Shown piece after piece: positions 21,882-31,259 of a stretch of DNA of 64,000 nt. Positions within the stretch are counted from its first letter, which is position 1, and each line of letters opens with the position of its first letter. Under the pieces are notes generated by a model that was given only the letters and a program-made list of their open reading frames with translations, was not told the origin of the DNA and searched no databases. The position numbers were made by a program, and so were the translations under genes. This stretch comes from Nocardioides thalensis (GTDB taxonomy: Bacteria > Actinomycetota > Actinomycetes > Propionibacteriales > Nocardioidaceae), in NCBI RefSeq assembly GCF_013410655.1, contig NZ_JACCFP010000001.1, positions 806,001 to 870,000 of the forward strand, given 5' to 3'.

Positions 21882-24367
21882 CCACCACCGAGAACGAGAC
21901 CGGCGTCGCCGAGGCGCCGGCCAACGAGATCGGTCGCGACCGCCGCCGCAAGGAGGACCAGCGCCTCATCACCGGTCGCACCCGCTGGACCGACAACATC
22001 ACGCTCCCGGGCATGCTCCACCTCGCGATGGTGCGCAGCCCGTTCGCCCACGCGAGGATCACCAACATCGACACCAGCGCCGCGAAGAGCGCGGTCAACG
22101 TGGTCGACGTGTTCACCGGCCGCGAGGTCGCCGAGGTGCAGGGCGTGATCGCCAACGCCTGGCCGCTCAGCGCCGAGCAGAAGGCGCCCGACCACCTGCC
22201 GATGCCGGTCGACCGGGTGTCGTTCGCCGGCGAGATCGTCGCCGTCGTCGTCGCCCGTACGGCGGCCGAGGCCCGCGATGCGGCCGAGCTCGTCGAGGTC
22301 GACTACGAGGAGCTGCCGCCCGCGATCGACCTCAAGGAGGCCGCCGAGGACAAGGTGCTCGCGCACCCCGACCTAGGTACCAACATCTCCTCGGTCTGGA
22401 GCCTGGACTCGGCGGAGGCCGGCACCGGCGGCAACGTCGACGAGGCCATCGCCACCGCCCGCGAGAGCGGCATCGTGATCGAGCGGGAGTACCGCCAGCA
22501 GCGGCTGATCCCGGCGTTCATGGAGCCGCGGTCGACGGTCGTCGACCCGACGGGGGAGCAGTACACGATCTGGTCCTCGACGCAGATCCCGCACATCGCG
22601 CGCTTCCTGCTCGCGGCGACGACCGGCACCCCGGAGTCGAAGATCCGGTGGATCGCCCCCGACGTCGGCGGCGGCTTCGGCGGCAAGCTCCAGACCACGC
22701 CCGAGGAGTGGCTGACGTTCCTCGCGGCCAAGCGGACCGGCAAGCCCGCGAAGTACACCGAGACCCGCAGCGAGAGCCTGATGTCCGGCCACCACGGGCG
22801 CGACCAGTGGCAGCGGCTCACGCTCGCCGCCACCAAGGAGGGCCGGGTCACCGGCCTGAAGGTCGACCTGCTCGCGGACATGGGCTCCTACATCGCGATC
22901 GTCGGCGGCGGCGTGCCGGTGCTCGGCGCCTGGATGTTCAACTCGATCTACAAGTTCGACGCCTACCGGTTCACGACCACGCAGGTGCTCACCAACAAGA
23001 CCTGGGTCGACGCCTACCGCGGCGCGGGTCGCCCGGAGGCGACGTACGCCATCGAGCGCCTGATGAACGAGCTCGCGGCCGAGCTCGACATGGATCCGCT
23101 CGAGCTGCGGGCGATGAACTGGATCAAGCCGGAGGAGTTCCCGTTCACCACGGTCGCCGGCATGACCTACGACTCCGGCAACTACGAGGCCGCGACCGAG
23201 CGGGCCAAGGAGATGTTCGGCTACGACGAGCTGCGCGCCGAGCAGCGGCGGCGCCGTGAGAGCGGCGACCCGGTCCAGCTGGGGATCGGCATCTCGACGT
23301 TCACCGAGATGTGCGGCCTGGCGCCGTCGCGGGTGCTCGGCCAGCTCAACTACGGCGCCGGCGGGTGGGAGCACGCCGAGATCCGGATGCTGCCGACCGG
23401 CAAGGTCGAGGTGATCACGGGTGCCTCCGCCCACGGCCAGGGCCACGAGACGGCCTGGTCGCAGATCGTCGCCGACCGGCTCGGCGTACCGTTCGAGGAC
23501 GTCGAGGTGCTGCACGGCGACACGCAGGTGTCGGTGCGCGGACTCGACACCTACGGGTCGCGGTCGCTGGTCGTGGGCGGGGAGGCGCTGGTCCGGGCCG
23601 CCGACAAGGTGGTCGAGCGGGCAAAGCCCATCGCCGCCCACATGCTCGAGGCGTCGGTCGACGACCTCGAGTTCTCCGGCGGCCGGCTCCAGGTGCGGGG
23701 CACCGACCAGGGCGTGACGATCCAGGAGGTCGCGACGGCGTCCTGGGCGGCGCACGACCTGCCCGACGGCGTCGAGCCCAACCTCGACGCCGCGGCGACG
23801 TACGACCCGGTCAACTTCTCCTTCCCGCACGGCACCCACCTGTGCGCCATGGAGGTCGACACCGAGACCGGCGCGGTGAAGATGCGCAAGTACGTCGCGG
23901 TCGACGACATCGGCAACATCATCAACCCGCTGATCGTCGCCGGCCAGGTCCACGGCGGCCTGGTGCAGGGCATCGCCCAGGCGCTCTGGGAGGAGGCGGT
24001 GTACGACGACTCCGGGACGCTCGTGAGCGGCTCCTTCGTCGACTACCTCCTGCCGACCGCCGCCGACACGATCAGCTTCGACATCGACCACACCACCTCG
24101 CCGAGCACCACCAACACGCTCGGGACGAAGGGGGTCGGCGAGGCCGGGACGATCGCGTCGACGCCCGCCGTGGTCAACGCGATCGTCGACGCCGTGCGCG
24201 ATCGCGGCGTCACCGACATCGCCATGCCGTGCACGCCCGAACGGGTGTGGCGGGCCATCCACGCCGGTGACGGCGCGGACGAGACGACTGGTGCGGCGAT
24301 GCCGCACTTCGACCCGTCGACGGGCACCGAAGGCACCGTCGACCGGACCACCGGAGGTGCCCAGTGA
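21878..24367 (+). CDS. coxL: Molybdopterin-binding large subunit, form II CO-dehydrogenase-like
   Basis: 829 residues of the xanthine oxidase family. [20 protein letters not shown] opens the a/b hammerhead domain; DVGGGFGGK and GTKGVGEAG (catalytic-type Glu755) are molybdenum-site motifs. The active-site loop reads AYRGAGR (379-385), which marks form II (BMS type); form I true CO dehydrogenases have AYXCSFR with the Cu-binding Cys. The physiological substrate is therefore uncertain and may be CO at low efficiency, an aldehyde or another compound. The start is ATG 21878, four bases inside coxS; the longer upstream frame is a shadow of galE. Confidence 0.93.
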
Positions 24368-25260
24368 CCCCCGCAGCATTCGAGTACGTCGCCCCGGAGA
24401 CCGTCGAGGCCGCGCTCGCCGCGCTCGCGCAGCACGGTGACGAGGCGAAGATCCTGGCCGGAGGCCAGAGCCTGCTGCCCGTGCTGCGGATGCGGCTCAA
24501 CGCGCCCGAGTGGGTGATCGACCTCGGCCGGATCCCCGCCCTGCGCGGCATCCGCGACGGCGACGACCACCTCGCGATCGGCGCGATGACCACCCACGAC
24601 GAGGTGCTGCACGACCCGCTCGTCCACGAGCACGCGCTGCTGCTGACGAAGGCGACGACGCAGCTCGCCGACGCGCAGGTGCGCCACCGCGGGACGTTCG
24701 GCGGCTCGCTCGCGCACGCGGACCCGGCCGGCGACCTGGGCGGGCCGGCCCTGGCGCTCGGGGCGACGTTCGTCGTGCAGGGCCCGGGCGGCACCCGGAC
24801 GGTGCCGGCCGACGAGTTCTTCGTCGACCTGTTCGAGACCGCGATCTCCGACGACGAGATCCTGGTCGAGGTGCGGGTGCCGAAGCGGCCCGGCTGGGGC
24901 GCGCACTACGAGAAGTTCGTGCGGGTCGTGCACCAGTGGCCGATCGTCGCGGTCGGGGCGACGGTCCGGATGGACGGCGACACCATCGGCGAGGCGCGGA
25001 TCGGGCTCACCAACATGGGCAGCACGCCGGTGCGGGCGACCGCGGTGGAGGAGGCTCTGGTCGGGCAGCCGGCCACGGAGGAGGCCGTCGGGGCCGCCGC
25101 GGCGCACGCCGCCGCGGGCACCAGCCCGCCGAGCGACCTCAACGGCGACGCCGACTACCGGCGCCACCTGGCGACGGTGCTCACGCGGCGCGCGGTGCTG
25201 AAGGCCGCCGGGCGCAACGGCACCCAGGTCCCGGGCTCCGCCACTCCCGGCCCCGCCTAG
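24364..25260 (+). CDS. coxM: FAD-binding medium subunit of the molybdenum hydroxylase
   Basis: 298 residues from the GTG of a GTGA overlap with coxL. FAD motifs are AGGQSLLPVLRMR (from residue 32) and HRGTFGGSLAHADPAGDLG, followed by the CoxM C-terminal domain. It accepts electrons from the [2Fe-2S] subunit and passes them to quinone or another acceptor. The stop codon runs directly into a small GGCGC-TTC-GCGCC hairpin. Confidence 0.94.
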   Translation: MTPAAFEYVAPETVEAALAALAQHGDEAKILAGGQSLLPVLRMRLNAPEWVIDLGRIPALRGIRDGDDHLAIGAMTTHDEVLHDPLVHEHALLLTKATTQLADAQVRHRGTFGGSLAHADPAGDLGGPALALGATFVVQGPGGTRTVPADEFFVDLFETAISDDEILVEVRVPKRPGWGAHYEKFVRVVHQWPIVAVGATVRMDGDTIGEARIGLTNMGSTPVRATAVEEALVGQPATEEAVGAAAAHAAAGTSPPSDLNGDADYRRHLATVLTRRAVLKAAGRNGTQVPGSATPGPA

Positions 25261-25323
25261 GCGCTTCGCGCCTTGCTCACTCGCTCGCGGCCAGCGCTTC
25301 GGCTCGTTCCTCGCCGGCGCTGG
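25260..25323. other. Two hairpins in the coxM-coxG spacer
   Basis: GGCGC-TTC-GCGCC (25260-25272) begins at the last base of the coxM stop. CCAGCGC (25291-25297) pairs with GCGCTGG (25317-25323). They could attenuate or process the transcript between coxM and coxG. No gene is present. Confidence 0.6.
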
Positions 25324-25341
25324 TCCACTCACTCGATCGCA

Positions 25342-25347
25342 TAGCCT
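25342..25347 (+). promoter_or_regulatory. -10 box TAGCCT before coxG
   Basis: It lies seven bases before ATG 25355 with no Shine-Dalgarno sequence, suggesting an independent leaderless transcript for coxG. Confidence 0.45.
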
Positions 25348-25354
25348 CGAACGC

Positions 25355-26146
25355 ATGGAGCTCACGCACACCTTCACCGTGCCCACGCCGGTCGAGGAGA
25401 CCTGGGCGCACTTCCAGGACATCGCCGCGCTCGCGGAGTGCTTCCCGGGAGCCCAGGTCACCTCGGCGGAGGGGGACACGTTCGAGGGCACCTGCAAGGT
25501 CAAGCTCGGCCCGATCGCCCTCGTCTACACCGGCTCGGGCACGTTCACCGAGCGCGACGACGCCGCGCACCGGTTCGTCGTCGCCGCGAAGGGACGCGAC
25601 AAGCGCGGCAACGGCACCGCCGGCGCCGACGTCACCCTGTCGATGACGGCGCCGAACGGGTCGGGCGGCTGCACGGTGGTGGAGGTCGTCACCGACCTGG
25701 CGATCACCGGCAAGCCGGCGCAGTTCGGGCGCGGGGTGATGCAGGACGTTTCGGACAAGCTGCTCGGGCAGTTCGTCGCCTGCCTGGAGCAGCGGTTGGG
25801 TGAGGAGTCGGCCGTCTCGGACCGGAGCCCATCGGACGCAGCGGACGAGGAGACGGAGCCGTCCGGGCTTGCCGGCTCCGCCGCGCAGCGGCGCTCGGTG
25901 GTCGAGGCCGACGGTGGTCAGGGCGCCGGCGCGTCGTCGCCGAATCGCCCGGCCGGCTCCGTCTCCTCGTCCGCCACAGTGGGCTCCGCTCCGGCGTCCT
26001 CCGCACGGGACGAGGACGACGCGCTCGACCTGGGCAGCGCGGTGCTGCCGGTGCTGCTGAAGTCCTATGGCAAGCAGGCGGCGCTGGGCGTGGTCGGCCT
26101 GCTGGTCGTCAGGTGGCTGGTACGGCGGGTTCGCCGCAGGGGCTGA
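25355..26146 (+). CDS. coxG: CoxG-like SRPBCC protein with C-terminal membrane anchor
   Basis: 263 residues. The N-terminal 145 residues form the CoxG/SRPBCC fold (MELTHTFTVPTPVEETWAHF, FPGAQVTS, ITGKPAQFGRGVMQDVSDKL). A Ser/Ala/Glu-rich linker follows, then a C-terminal hydrophobic helix (AALGVVGLLVVRWLVRRV) that fits membrane recruitment of the CO-dehydrogenase-like complex, the role described for CoxG. Residues about 157-211 of the linker are encoded by a large hairpin element (25824-25987) that recurs outside genes at 57595-57785. The linker is therefore partly repeat-derived. It ends 13 bp from the convergent TPR gene. Confidence 0.88.
   Translation: MELTHTFTVPTPVEETWAHFQDIAALAECFPGAQVTSAEGDTFEGTCKVKLGPIALVYTGSGTFTERDDAAHRFVVAAKGRDKRGNGTAGADVTLSMTAPNGSGGCTVVEVVTDLAITGKPAQFGRGVMQDVSDKLLGQFVACLEQRLGEESAVSDRSPSDAADEETEPSGLAGSAAQRRSVVEADGGQGAGASSPNRPAGSVSSSATVGSAPASSARDEDDALDLGSAVLPVLLKSYGKQAALGVVGLLVVRWLVRRVRRRG
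25824..25987. repeat. Large hairpin element, copy A, in frame in coxG (P4)
   Basis: The stem arms 25841-25868 and 25947-25974 are complementary at 27 of 28 positions, extended by GGAGCCCA (25824) and TGGGCTCC (25980). The 78-nt apex (25869-25946) contains CGCCGC/GCGGCG and a GGGCGCCGGCGCGTCGTCGC block. The apex matches copy B at 57651-57729, whereas the stems do not. Confidence 0.85.
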
Positions 26147-26159
26147 CGGCTAGAGCCCG

Positions 26160-26849
26160 TCACCAGGTCGGCCCCCGGAGGCCGGCCTCGCCCTGCTGCT
26201 GGCGCTCGTTGTTGCGCTCGGTCTGGCCGGCGGCGTTGCGGCGGTCGAGCTTCTTCTCCTCGGGGCTGGGCGGCTGCGGCTCGTCCTCCTTCTCCGGCTC
26301 CTTCTTCTCGTCGTCCTTCTTGTCCTTCTCCTGGTCCAGCAGCTTCTGCAGCCGGTCGTCGACGGCCTTCGCGTCGGCGGTCTGCTCGGCGCCGCCCGGG
26401 GCGTCGTCCGGGCAGCCGCCGGCGGCGAGCGCGTCGACGCCCGCCTGCCAGGCCGTCTCGGCGGCGTCGCGGTCGGGCCGCTTCTGGGTCATCAGCTCAC
26501 CGCCGGCCGCCTCGTGGGCGAGCGCGAGGTTGATCCGCACGAGGCACTCCTGCTCGGCCGGCACGCCGTCGAGCGCGTCGGTGTAGAGCGCGATCGCCGT
26601 GTCGAGCTCGCCGGCCGCGTGCCGGGCGGCGCCCTCGTCAAACGCGGTGATCCAGGACTCGAAGAGGTCGAGGGACTGGTTGGCCTCCAGCTCGTCGGCG
26701 GCGGCGCCGTACGCCTCCTGCGCGAAGCGCTCACGGCCGTCGCCGTTGTGCGACAGCATCAGCGTCACCTTGAGCAGGTAGGCGAGGACGAGCACCGCGG
26801 GCAGCGCCCCAGCGACGAACAGCCGCTTGCGCAGCGCCTCGCGGCTCAT
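26160..26849 (-). CDS. TPR-type membrane protein at the end of the MoxR-VWA operon
   Basis: 229 residues. An N-terminal transmembrane helix (LFVAGALPAVLVLAYLLKVT) is followed by helix pairs resembling tetratricopeptide repeats (FDEGAARHAAGELDTAIALYTDAL, LVRINLALAHEAAG) and a highly charged C-terminal tail rich in Lys/Glu/Asp/Pro (about residues 175-229). It overlaps the preceding VWA gene by four bases. TPR proteins close many Bat-type MoxR/DUF58/VWA operons and are thought to scaffold the complex. Frames extending upstream are shadows. Confidence 0.8.
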   Translation of the reverse strand: MSREALRKRLFVAGALPAVLVLAYLLKVTLMLSHNGDGRERFAQEAYGAAADELEANQSLDLFESWITAFDEGAARHAAGELDTAIALYTDALDGVPAEQECLVRINLALAHEAAGGELMTQKRPDRDAAETAWQAGVDALAAGGCPDDAPGGAEQTADAKAVDDRLQKLLDQEKDKKDDEKKEPEKEDEPQPPSPEEKKLDRRNAAGQTERNNERQQQGEAGLRGPTW

Positions 26850-27757
26850 CGCGGGCCGCCCTGTCCCGGCACGGCGCGCAGCGCCTCGGACGCCAGGGTC
26901 CAGGCGCGCGCAGCGACGTAGAGTTCCCAGAGCAGCAGCAGCACCAGCACCAGGCCGGCGATCCAGACCAGGTCGCGCTGGCCGCTGCCGGAGGTGCCGT
27001 CGTTGCTGGGCGTCGACCGGAAGTCCGCGGCGACCTCGTCCATGCCGCCCGGGGTCGTGCGGTGCACGTAGTCGACGTCGAGCTCGTCGGCGAGGTCGGC
27101 CAGGTTCTCGGGGTCCGCGCGCGAGATGGCGTCCGTGAGCTCCTGGTAGTCGTAGACGTAGCCCTGGTCGGTGCTCATGTCGTCGGCCTCGGGCATCCGC
27201 GCACCCTCCTCGGTGCCGTAGCCGAGCACCGCGCCCCCCGCGATCAGGTCGCCGACCTCGTCGTACGGCGCCGGCTGGCCCTCGTCGGTGTCCTCGCCGT
27301 CGCTGACGAAGACCACGAACCGGCGCCGGTCGGGGTCGAGCTCCGCGGCCCGCTCCAACGTCGTGGTGACCTCGTAGACGGGCCGGTCGATGCGGGAGCC
27401 GGCGGAGAAGAAGACCGACTCCACGAACGTGGTCTCGACCGCGGAGGTGAACGCCGCCGTGTCGGTGGTGAACGGCAGCACGAGGTCGGCGTCGGCGCCG
27501 TAGGTGAGCAGCCCGAACCGGGCGCCGGGCAGCGCCTCGGCGAGCGCCGGCAGGTCCTGCTCGACGCCGTTCCACCGTGGCTCGCCGTCGCCGTAGTCGA
27601 GCGCCGCCATCGAGCGGGTGGTGTCGACGACGACGAGGACGTCGATGTCGGAGCCCTTGGTCACGACCGGCGCGTTCCCGCCCCGCAGCGGCACGAGAAG
27701 GATCACCACGAGGGTGGCGGCGATCAGGACGCGGCGCACGATGGTGAGGACCGGCAT
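26846..27757 (-). CDS. VWA domain membrane protein (BatA/BatB-like), variant MIDAS
   Basis: 303 residues. An N-terminal transmembrane helix, a von Willebrand A domain and a second helix near the C-terminus (LVWIAGLVLVLLLLWELYVA) give the BatA/B topology. The metal site reads VVDTTRSMAA, that is DxTxS rather than the canonical DxSxS; Thr may still bind metal. ATG 27757 is immediately preceded by an in-frame GTG (27760). Both overlap the stop of the upstream VWA gene. Confidence 0.87.
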   Translation of the reverse strand: MPVLTIVRRVLIAATLVVILLVPLRGGNAPVVTKGSDIDVLVVVDTTRSMAALDYGDGEPRWNGVEQDLPALAEALPGARFGLLTYGADADLVLPFTTDTAAFTSAVETTFVESVFFSAGSRIDRPVYEVTTTLERAAELDPDRRRFVVFVSDGEDTDEGQPAPYDEVGDLIAGGAVLGYGTEEGARMPEADDMSTDQGYVYDYQELTDAISRADPENLADLADELDVDYVHRTTPGGMDEVAADFRSTPSNDGTSGSGQRDLVWIAGLVLVLLLLWELYVAARAWTLASEALRAVPGQGGPR

Positions 27758-28842
27758 CACGACCTCACCTTCAGCTCCAGCTTGGGGACGGCCTCGGTCG
27801 CGCGCTCGGCGCGCGCCGCCGGGGTCGCCCGCCGGCCCTGGAGCCAGGCCGCCGCCTGCGCGGCCCAGACGAGGACGAGAACGCCGCCGCCGACGCCGGC
27901 GACCAGGCGTCCCGGGCCCGCGCGGTCGACGACCTCGATCACCGGGGGCTTGTCGATCTTCTCGGCCTCGAGCTCGTTGATCGCGTCGACGACCTCGCCG
28001 GCGGACCCCTCGTCGCCGAGCAGGTGGTAGGTGCCGCCGGTCGCGGCGACCACCTGCTCGAACTCGGCCGCCTTCTCGGGCTTCTCGTTCGTGTGCGGCG
28101 CCGCGACGGCGTGCACCACGACGTCGCGCTCGACGGCGTACCGCTGGGCCTGGCGCAGCGTGAAGATGCCCTCGCCGGCGGGCTGGTTGTCGGACGCCAG
28201 CACGATGGCGCGCCCGCGGTCCTCGTCGAGCCGGTCGAAGCGCTGCACGCAGGAGACGAGCCCGTCGCCGATCTGCGACACGGCGCTGGCGAAGCCGGTG
28301 CCGACCGTGTAGCTCCAGTCCTCGGTCTTGAACGCCCGCTGCGCGCGGTAGAGCTCATCGCTGACGAACTCGTAGTCGTCGGTGAGCGGGAAGATCGAGA
28401 TCGACCGGCCGTCCCAGATCGTCATGCCGATCCGCTCGCCCGCGAGCCCGTCGACGATCTCCTGGAACTCCGCGATCACGCTCGCGTTGACCTGGCTCAT
28501 CGAGCCGGAGGCGTCGAGGCACAGCACGATGTCGCGGGTGCGCGCGTTGCTGTCGCTGCTGCGCGTCTCCTGCAGCCGCCCGGCGAGGATGATGCCGCCG
28601 AGGCAGGTCCCGAGGGTGGCGACGGTCGCCAGCATCGCGAGGTTCTGGCGCCGGGCGATCAGGGCGCGGTAGCGGGGGAGCGCCTGCAGGCGGGCGACGT
28701 GCGCGACGTACGTCGTGTTGGCCGGAGGCCGCGGGCGGCGTACCCGCGCGGCGATCACGACGATGACGACGAGCGTCGTCAGCAGCAGCATCAGCCAGGT
28801 CTGCGCGAACGTGGACTCGAGGGTGGTCCAGTTCATCCCCAT
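27757..28842 (-). CDS. VWA domain membrane protein (BatA-like), canonical MIDAS
   Basis: 361 residues. Two N-terminal hydrophobic helices (TWLMLLLTTLVVIVVIAARV and the LAMLATVATLGTCLGGIIL region) precede a VWA domain with LCLDASGSMSQ (complete DxSxS) and a C-terminal helix (LVAGVGGGVLVLVWAAQAAA). This is the second VWA protein of the same operon; the two probably form a heteromer acted on by the MoxR ATPase. The start at 28842 lies ten bases inside the preceding gene. Confidence 0.87.
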   Translation of the reverse strand: MGMNWTTLESTFAQTWLMLLLTTLVVIVVIAARVRRPRPPANTTYVAHVARLQALPRYRALIARRQNLAMLATVATLGTCLGGIILAGRLQETRSSDSNARTRDIVLCLDASGSMSQVNASVIAEFQEIVDGLAGERIGMTIWDGRSISIFPLTDDYEFVSDELYRAQRAFKTEDWSYTVGTGFASAVSQIGDGLVSCVQRFDRLDEDRGRAIVLASDNQPAGEGIFTLRQAQRYAVERDVVVHAVAAPHTNEKPEKAAEFEQVVAATGGTYHLLGDEGSAGEVVDAINELEAEKIDKPPVIEVVDRAGPGRLVAGVGGGVLVLVWAAQAAAWLQGRRATPAARAERATEAVPKLELKVRS

Positions 28843-29330
28843 GACGCCACCACCGTGCGGGCGTCGTCGACGGCGCGCTCGAAGGCGGCGCGAGCGGCCT
28901 CGCGGCTCGCGCCGTCGGGGTCGTCGGGCGCGAACTCGGGCGGATACATCACCGCGATCGCGTCGGCGAGCTGGCGGGGCGCGCGGGCGCGGAGGTCGGC
29001 GAGCGTCATCGTGCGGGCCGGGAGGTCGCTGACCTCCTCGACGTAGCCGCGCACCAGGCCGCTGAGCTGCTGGTGGGCCAGCCGGGGCTCGATGCGCCCG
29101 CTGCGCACGTCGTCCTCGATCGAGTCGATCCGCGACAGGTGCCGGCCGCGGGCCGTCGTCACCGGCGGCGCCGCGGGCTCGTCGGCGCGCGGCCGGGTGA
29201 GCGCCCACGCCGCGACGTAGTAGGCCGCGACCAGGGCGAGGCCGATCAGCGCGAGCGTCAGCCAGGTGCCCGCGTAGTCGACCGGCCCGGTGAACTCCTC
29301 CGGCAGTGGGACGTCACCTGCGGACAGCAT
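28833..29330 (-). CDS. Small membrane protein of the MoxR-DUF58-VWA operon (DUF4381-like position)
   Basis: 165 residues with one transmembrane helix near the N-terminus (GTWLTLALIGLALVAAYYVAAWAL) and a soluble helical C-terminus (HQQLSGLVRGYVEEVSDLPARTMTLADL). It occupies the slot between DUF58 and VWA genes where DUF4381-type proteins are usual. The sequence match to that family is weak by eye. It overlaps both neighbours by 17 and 10 bases. Confidence 0.75.
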   Translation of the reverse strand: MLSAGDVPLPEEFTGPVDYAGTWLTLALIGLALVAAYYVAAWALTRPRADEPAAPPVTTARGRHLSRIDSIEDDVRSGRIEPRLAHQQLSGLVRGYVEEVSDLPARTMTLADLRARAPRQLADAIAVMYPPEFAPDDPDGASREAARAAFERAVDDARTVVASWG

Positions 29331-30207
29331 GACGGTGCCTCTCCAGCAGGCGGAAGACGGCGGCGACGGCGGAGTCGCCGTCGTGCACGTGCTCGTGGAC
29401 GATGCCGAGCTGGTCGAGCCGACGCCGGCGGTCGGCCTCCTCGGCGCGCACCAGTGCGGCGTACTCCTCCTGGAGCACGGTGTCGCCGCGGATCCAGTCG
29501 GGTACGGCGCTGCCGGAGTCGATGTCGACGAGGCGGCCTGCCCCGTCGTCCTCCGGGACGCTCGTCGGGTCGAGGTCGCCGATCGTCACGAACAGCACCT
29601 CGTGCTGGACCGTGAGCCGCTTGAGCGCGTCGGCGAGGTCGCGCGAGATCTCCCGCTCGTCGGCGACGACCAGCAGGATCGTGCGGCGGCGCACGGCGCG
29701 GGCGGCGTACCGCAGGACCGCGGTGAGGTCGGCGGCCGGGGCGTCGGGGGTGGTCGTGTCGTGCACCTCGGCGAGCAGCCGCTCGAGGTGCAGCTCGCCG
29801 CCGCCCGGCGGGCGCACGTGCTGGTCGGCGGCGTGGCCGTGCACCAGCGCCACCAAGTCCTTGTGCTCCACGGCGAGGTAGCCGACCATGCCCGCGACCA
29901 GCACCGCGAGGTCGCGCTTGGCGACGCGGGCGTCGTTCATCGCGGCCATGCTCCGCCCGGTGCTGACGCACAGCAGGATCGTGTGCTTGCGCTCGGCGAC
30001 GTACCTCTTGACCAGCAGGCTGCGGGTGCGCGCCGACGCCTTCCAGTCGATGTCCTTCACGTCGTCGCCGCGGACGTACTCGCGGAGGTCGTTGAAGTCG
30101 ATGCCGCGCCCGGTCTGGACCGCGGCGTACTCGCCCTGGAGCAGGCCGCGCACCTTGCGGTGCGCGTGGATCGAGAGCCGGGACTTGACCCGGGTCAGGT
30201 GGGCCAC
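29314..30207 (-). CDS. DUF58 domain protein
   Basis: 297 residues. The DUF58 core motif is clear: GIDFNDLREYVRGDDVKDID followed by WKASARTRSLLVKRY. A VWA-like fold follows in which the metal site is degraded (CVSTGRSMAA). DUF58 proteins always accompany MoxR ATPases and are assumed to be their first partner. The gene starts nine bases after the MoxR stop. Confidence 0.92.
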   Translation of the reverse strand: MAHLTRVKSRLSIHAHRKVRGLLQGEYAAVQTGRGIDFNDLREYVRGDDVKDIDWKASARTRSLLVKRYVAERKHTILLCVSTGRSMAAMNDARVAKRDLAVLVAGMVGYLAVEHKDLVALVHGHAADQHVRPPGGGELHLERLLAEVHDTTTPDAPAADLTAVLRYAARAVRRRTILLVVADEREISRDLADALKRLTVQHEVLFVTIGDLDPTSVPEDDGAGRLVDIDSGSAVPDWIRGDTVLQEEYAALVRAEEADRRRRLDQLGIVHEHVHDGDSAVAAVFRLLERHRHAVRR

Positions 30208-30215
30208 CGATCAGC

Positions 30216-31235
30216 TCACGGCGTGGGGACTGCGCGGAAGACCGCGTCGATGATGGTCTCCGGGGCCACCCGGTCCGCGAGCGCCTCGAAGCTCAGGTGG
30301 ATCCGGTGCCGCAGCACGCTGTAGCGCAGCTCGCGCACGTCCTCGGGGATCACGTAGTGACGGCCCTGGAGCACCGCCATCGCGCGGGCGGCCTGGAAGA
30401 ACGCGATCGTGCCGCGCGGGCTGGCACCGATCTCGACGTACGGCGCGAGCTTGGCGCCGAGCACCTGCGCGCCCCCGCGGGTGGCGCGGATGACGGACAC
30501 GACGTACTTCTTGATCGCCGGGTCGACGTAGACGCGCCGGACGAGCGACTGGAGGTCGATGACGTCGGCGGTCGAGATGACCGGCGCGACCGGCTGCTGG
30601 TGCTGGCCGAGCGTGCCGTCGTCGATCAGGTCGAGCACCGCGATCTCGTCGGCCTCGGCCGGGTAGTCGACGATCTCCTTGAGCAGGAACCGGTCCATCT
30701 GGGCGTGGGGGAGCACGTAGGTGCCCTCGTGGTCGATCGGGTTCTGCGTCGCGAGCACGAGGAACGGCGTCGGCAGCCGGTGGATCGTGCCGGCGATCGA
30801 CGTCTGCTGCTCCTGCATCGCCTCGAGCAGCGCCGACTGGGTCTTGGCGCTGGCGCGGTTGATCTCGTCGAGCAGCACCAGGTTGGCGTGGACCGGGCCG
30901 AGCTGGGTCTCGAACTCGTGCGTGCGCGGGTCGTAGACCTGGGTGCCGATGATGTCGCTCGGCAGCAGGTCGGGCGTGCACTGGATGCGCGAGAAGCGGG
31001 CGTCGACCGCCTGCGCCAGGGTCGACGCCGACAGGGTCTTCGCGAGGCCGGGAACGCTCTCCATCAAGACGTGTCCCTCGGCGAGCAGGCTGACGAGGAG
31101 GGCGGTGCGCAGCCGGTCCTGGCCGACGACCCGGCTGTCGAACGCGGCGGACACCCGGTCGATCGCGTCGGTCGCGCGCGCGAGCTCGTCGGCGGTCAGC
31201 GGGTTGGCCGCGGTCGCGGGCGTGGTCGTGCTCAT
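30216..31235 (-). CDS. MoxR-family AAA+ ATPase
   Basis: 339 residues. Walker A is in the form VPGLAKT, Walker B LVLLDEINRASAKTQSALLEAM, and sensor FLVLATQNPIDHEGTYVLPHAQMDRFLL. This is the RavA/MoxR subgroup that pairs with DUF58 and VWA proteins. It heads the six-gene minus-strand unit running down to 26160, just after the RDD gene. The likely role is chaperone-like activation of a membrane or envelope target, inferred from the family. Confidence 0.93.
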   Translation of the reverse strand: MSTTTPATAANPLTADELARATDAIDRVSAAFDSRVVGQDRLRTALLVSLLAEGHVLMESVPGLAKTLSASTLAQAVDARFSRIQCTPDLLPSDIIGTQVYDPRTHEFETQLGPVHANLVLLDEINRASAKTQSALLEAMQEQQTSIAGTIHRLPTPFLVLATQNPIDHEGTYVLPHAQMDRFLLKEIVDYPAEADEIAVLDLIDDGTLGQHQQPVAPVISTADVIDLQSLVRRVYVDPAIKKYVVSVIRATRGGAQVLGAKLAPYVEIGASPRGTIAFFQAARAMAVLQGRHYVIPEDVRELRYSVLRHRIHLSFEALADRVAPETIIDAVFRAVPTP

Positions 31236-31259
31236 CGTGTGCTCCTCATCGGTTCCTGC

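Noticed and set aside
22373..24379. A 668-codon minus-strand frame across coxL
   Set aside because: It is the antisense shadow of coxL; the composition is His/Arg/Asp/Val rich with no recognisable domain.
25355..26146. Possible frameshift or pseudogene in coxG because of the odd linker
   Set aside because: The frame is intact from start to stop, and the C-terminal membrane helix is preserved after the repeat-derived segment.
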